64,000 nt of DNA from contig NZ_AP018254.1 in the NCBI RefSeq assembly GCF_002368395.1, forward strand, positions 4,464,001 through 4,528,000, in the 5' to 3' direction. Below are positions 63,936 through 64,000 of this stretch, one piece after another. Under the pieces are notes generated by a model. It had not been told where the DNA came from, made no database searches, and was given only the letters and a program-made list of their open reading frames with translations. The translations under genes were made by a program, and so were the position numbers. Numbering within the stretch: position 1 is the stretch's first letter; every line of letters starts with the position of its first letter. This stretch comes from Calothrix sp. NIES-3974 (GTDB lineage: Bacteria > Cyanobacteriota > Cyanobacteriia > Cyanobacteriales > Nostocaceae).

Positions 63936-64000
63936 CTAAATATGATGAATTAAATCCAAGTAACCGTAAAAACTAATCACCAGTAACAGTAATGCGGTAA
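63936..64000 (-). CDS. Possible C-terminal end of a convergent membrane protein (partial)
   Basis: Minus-strand frame entering at the window's right edge and ending at TAG (63938-63936). It encodes about 20 residues ending TALLLLVISFYGYLDLIHHI, a hydrophobic helix-like tail. The gene body lies outside the window, so neither identity nor reality can be settled. A competing frame ends at 63973 (YRITVTGD). Confidence 0.3.
   Translation of the reverse strand, partial: TALLLLVISFYGYLDLIHHI

Overview
The window is chromosomal DNA of a cyanobacterium, most likely a filamentous, Nostocales-type one. Support comes from cyanobacterial genes (petB/petD, ndhF, a Ycf54-type cyclase subunit, Calvin-cycle-type gap2, three-gene pntA1-pntA2-pntB), many GCGATCGC (HIP1-type) octamers, and gene-poor spacers full of short tandem heptamer repeats and small palindromes. 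I saw no rRNA, tRNA or CRISPR array, no intact insertion sequence and no prophage. The window looks like stable housekeeping chromosome with repeat-rich spacers.

Layout. 0-9.3 kb: ndhF with a terminator, a decayed tnpB remnant, ycf54, a SPOR-like secreted protein, a membrane-anchored cupredoxin, a large protein joining a phosphate-binding-type domain, a membrane segment and three DUF4912 domains, and a DUF937 protein. 9.6-16.3 kb: bioF, a LysM/M23 envelope peptidase, an HtrA-type protease, a DUF760 protein, scpB and ispD. 16.8-20.8 kb: surface-glycan genes (GT9, GT4, GDP-mannose 4,6-dehydratase). 21.6-27.5 kb: an anti-sigma-type ATPase, petD and petB, a thioredoxin-fold thylakoid protein, a PAS-like/LuxR regulator and small conserved proteins. 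27.7-36.3 kb: a DUF4168 protein, holA, a NIL-domain ferredoxin, the proton-translocating transhydrogenase operon and lepA.

36.6-45.2 kb: an antitoxin-like gene whose expected toxin partner is reduced to a six-codon stub, a 1-Cys peroxiredoxin, asnS, gntK, a flavoprotein, a cobD-like aminotransferase and HU. The flavoprotein and cobD each carry an in-frame segment that appears to come from dispersed repeats. 46.1-52.1 kb: a surface-polysaccharide export locus (two glycosyltransferases, a Wzm/Wzt-type ABC transporter, a third glycosyltransferase). 52.4-64 kb: terC, folP, two small genes, murC-murB, gap2, an LCMT-type methyltransferase overlapping thiL, and a RlaP-like nucleotidyltransferase.

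The most unusual signal is in the repeats. About a dozen palindromes share GTAGAGACG-type arms but differ in core sequence while staying self-complementary. They often lie just after stop codons or between convergent genes, and one is translated inside a flavoprotein. A second family of about 115-140 bp has MITE-like ends related to CCCGTATTTCTCAC. I found no clear multi-gene new system. The DUF4912 fusion protein is the most interesting single gene.
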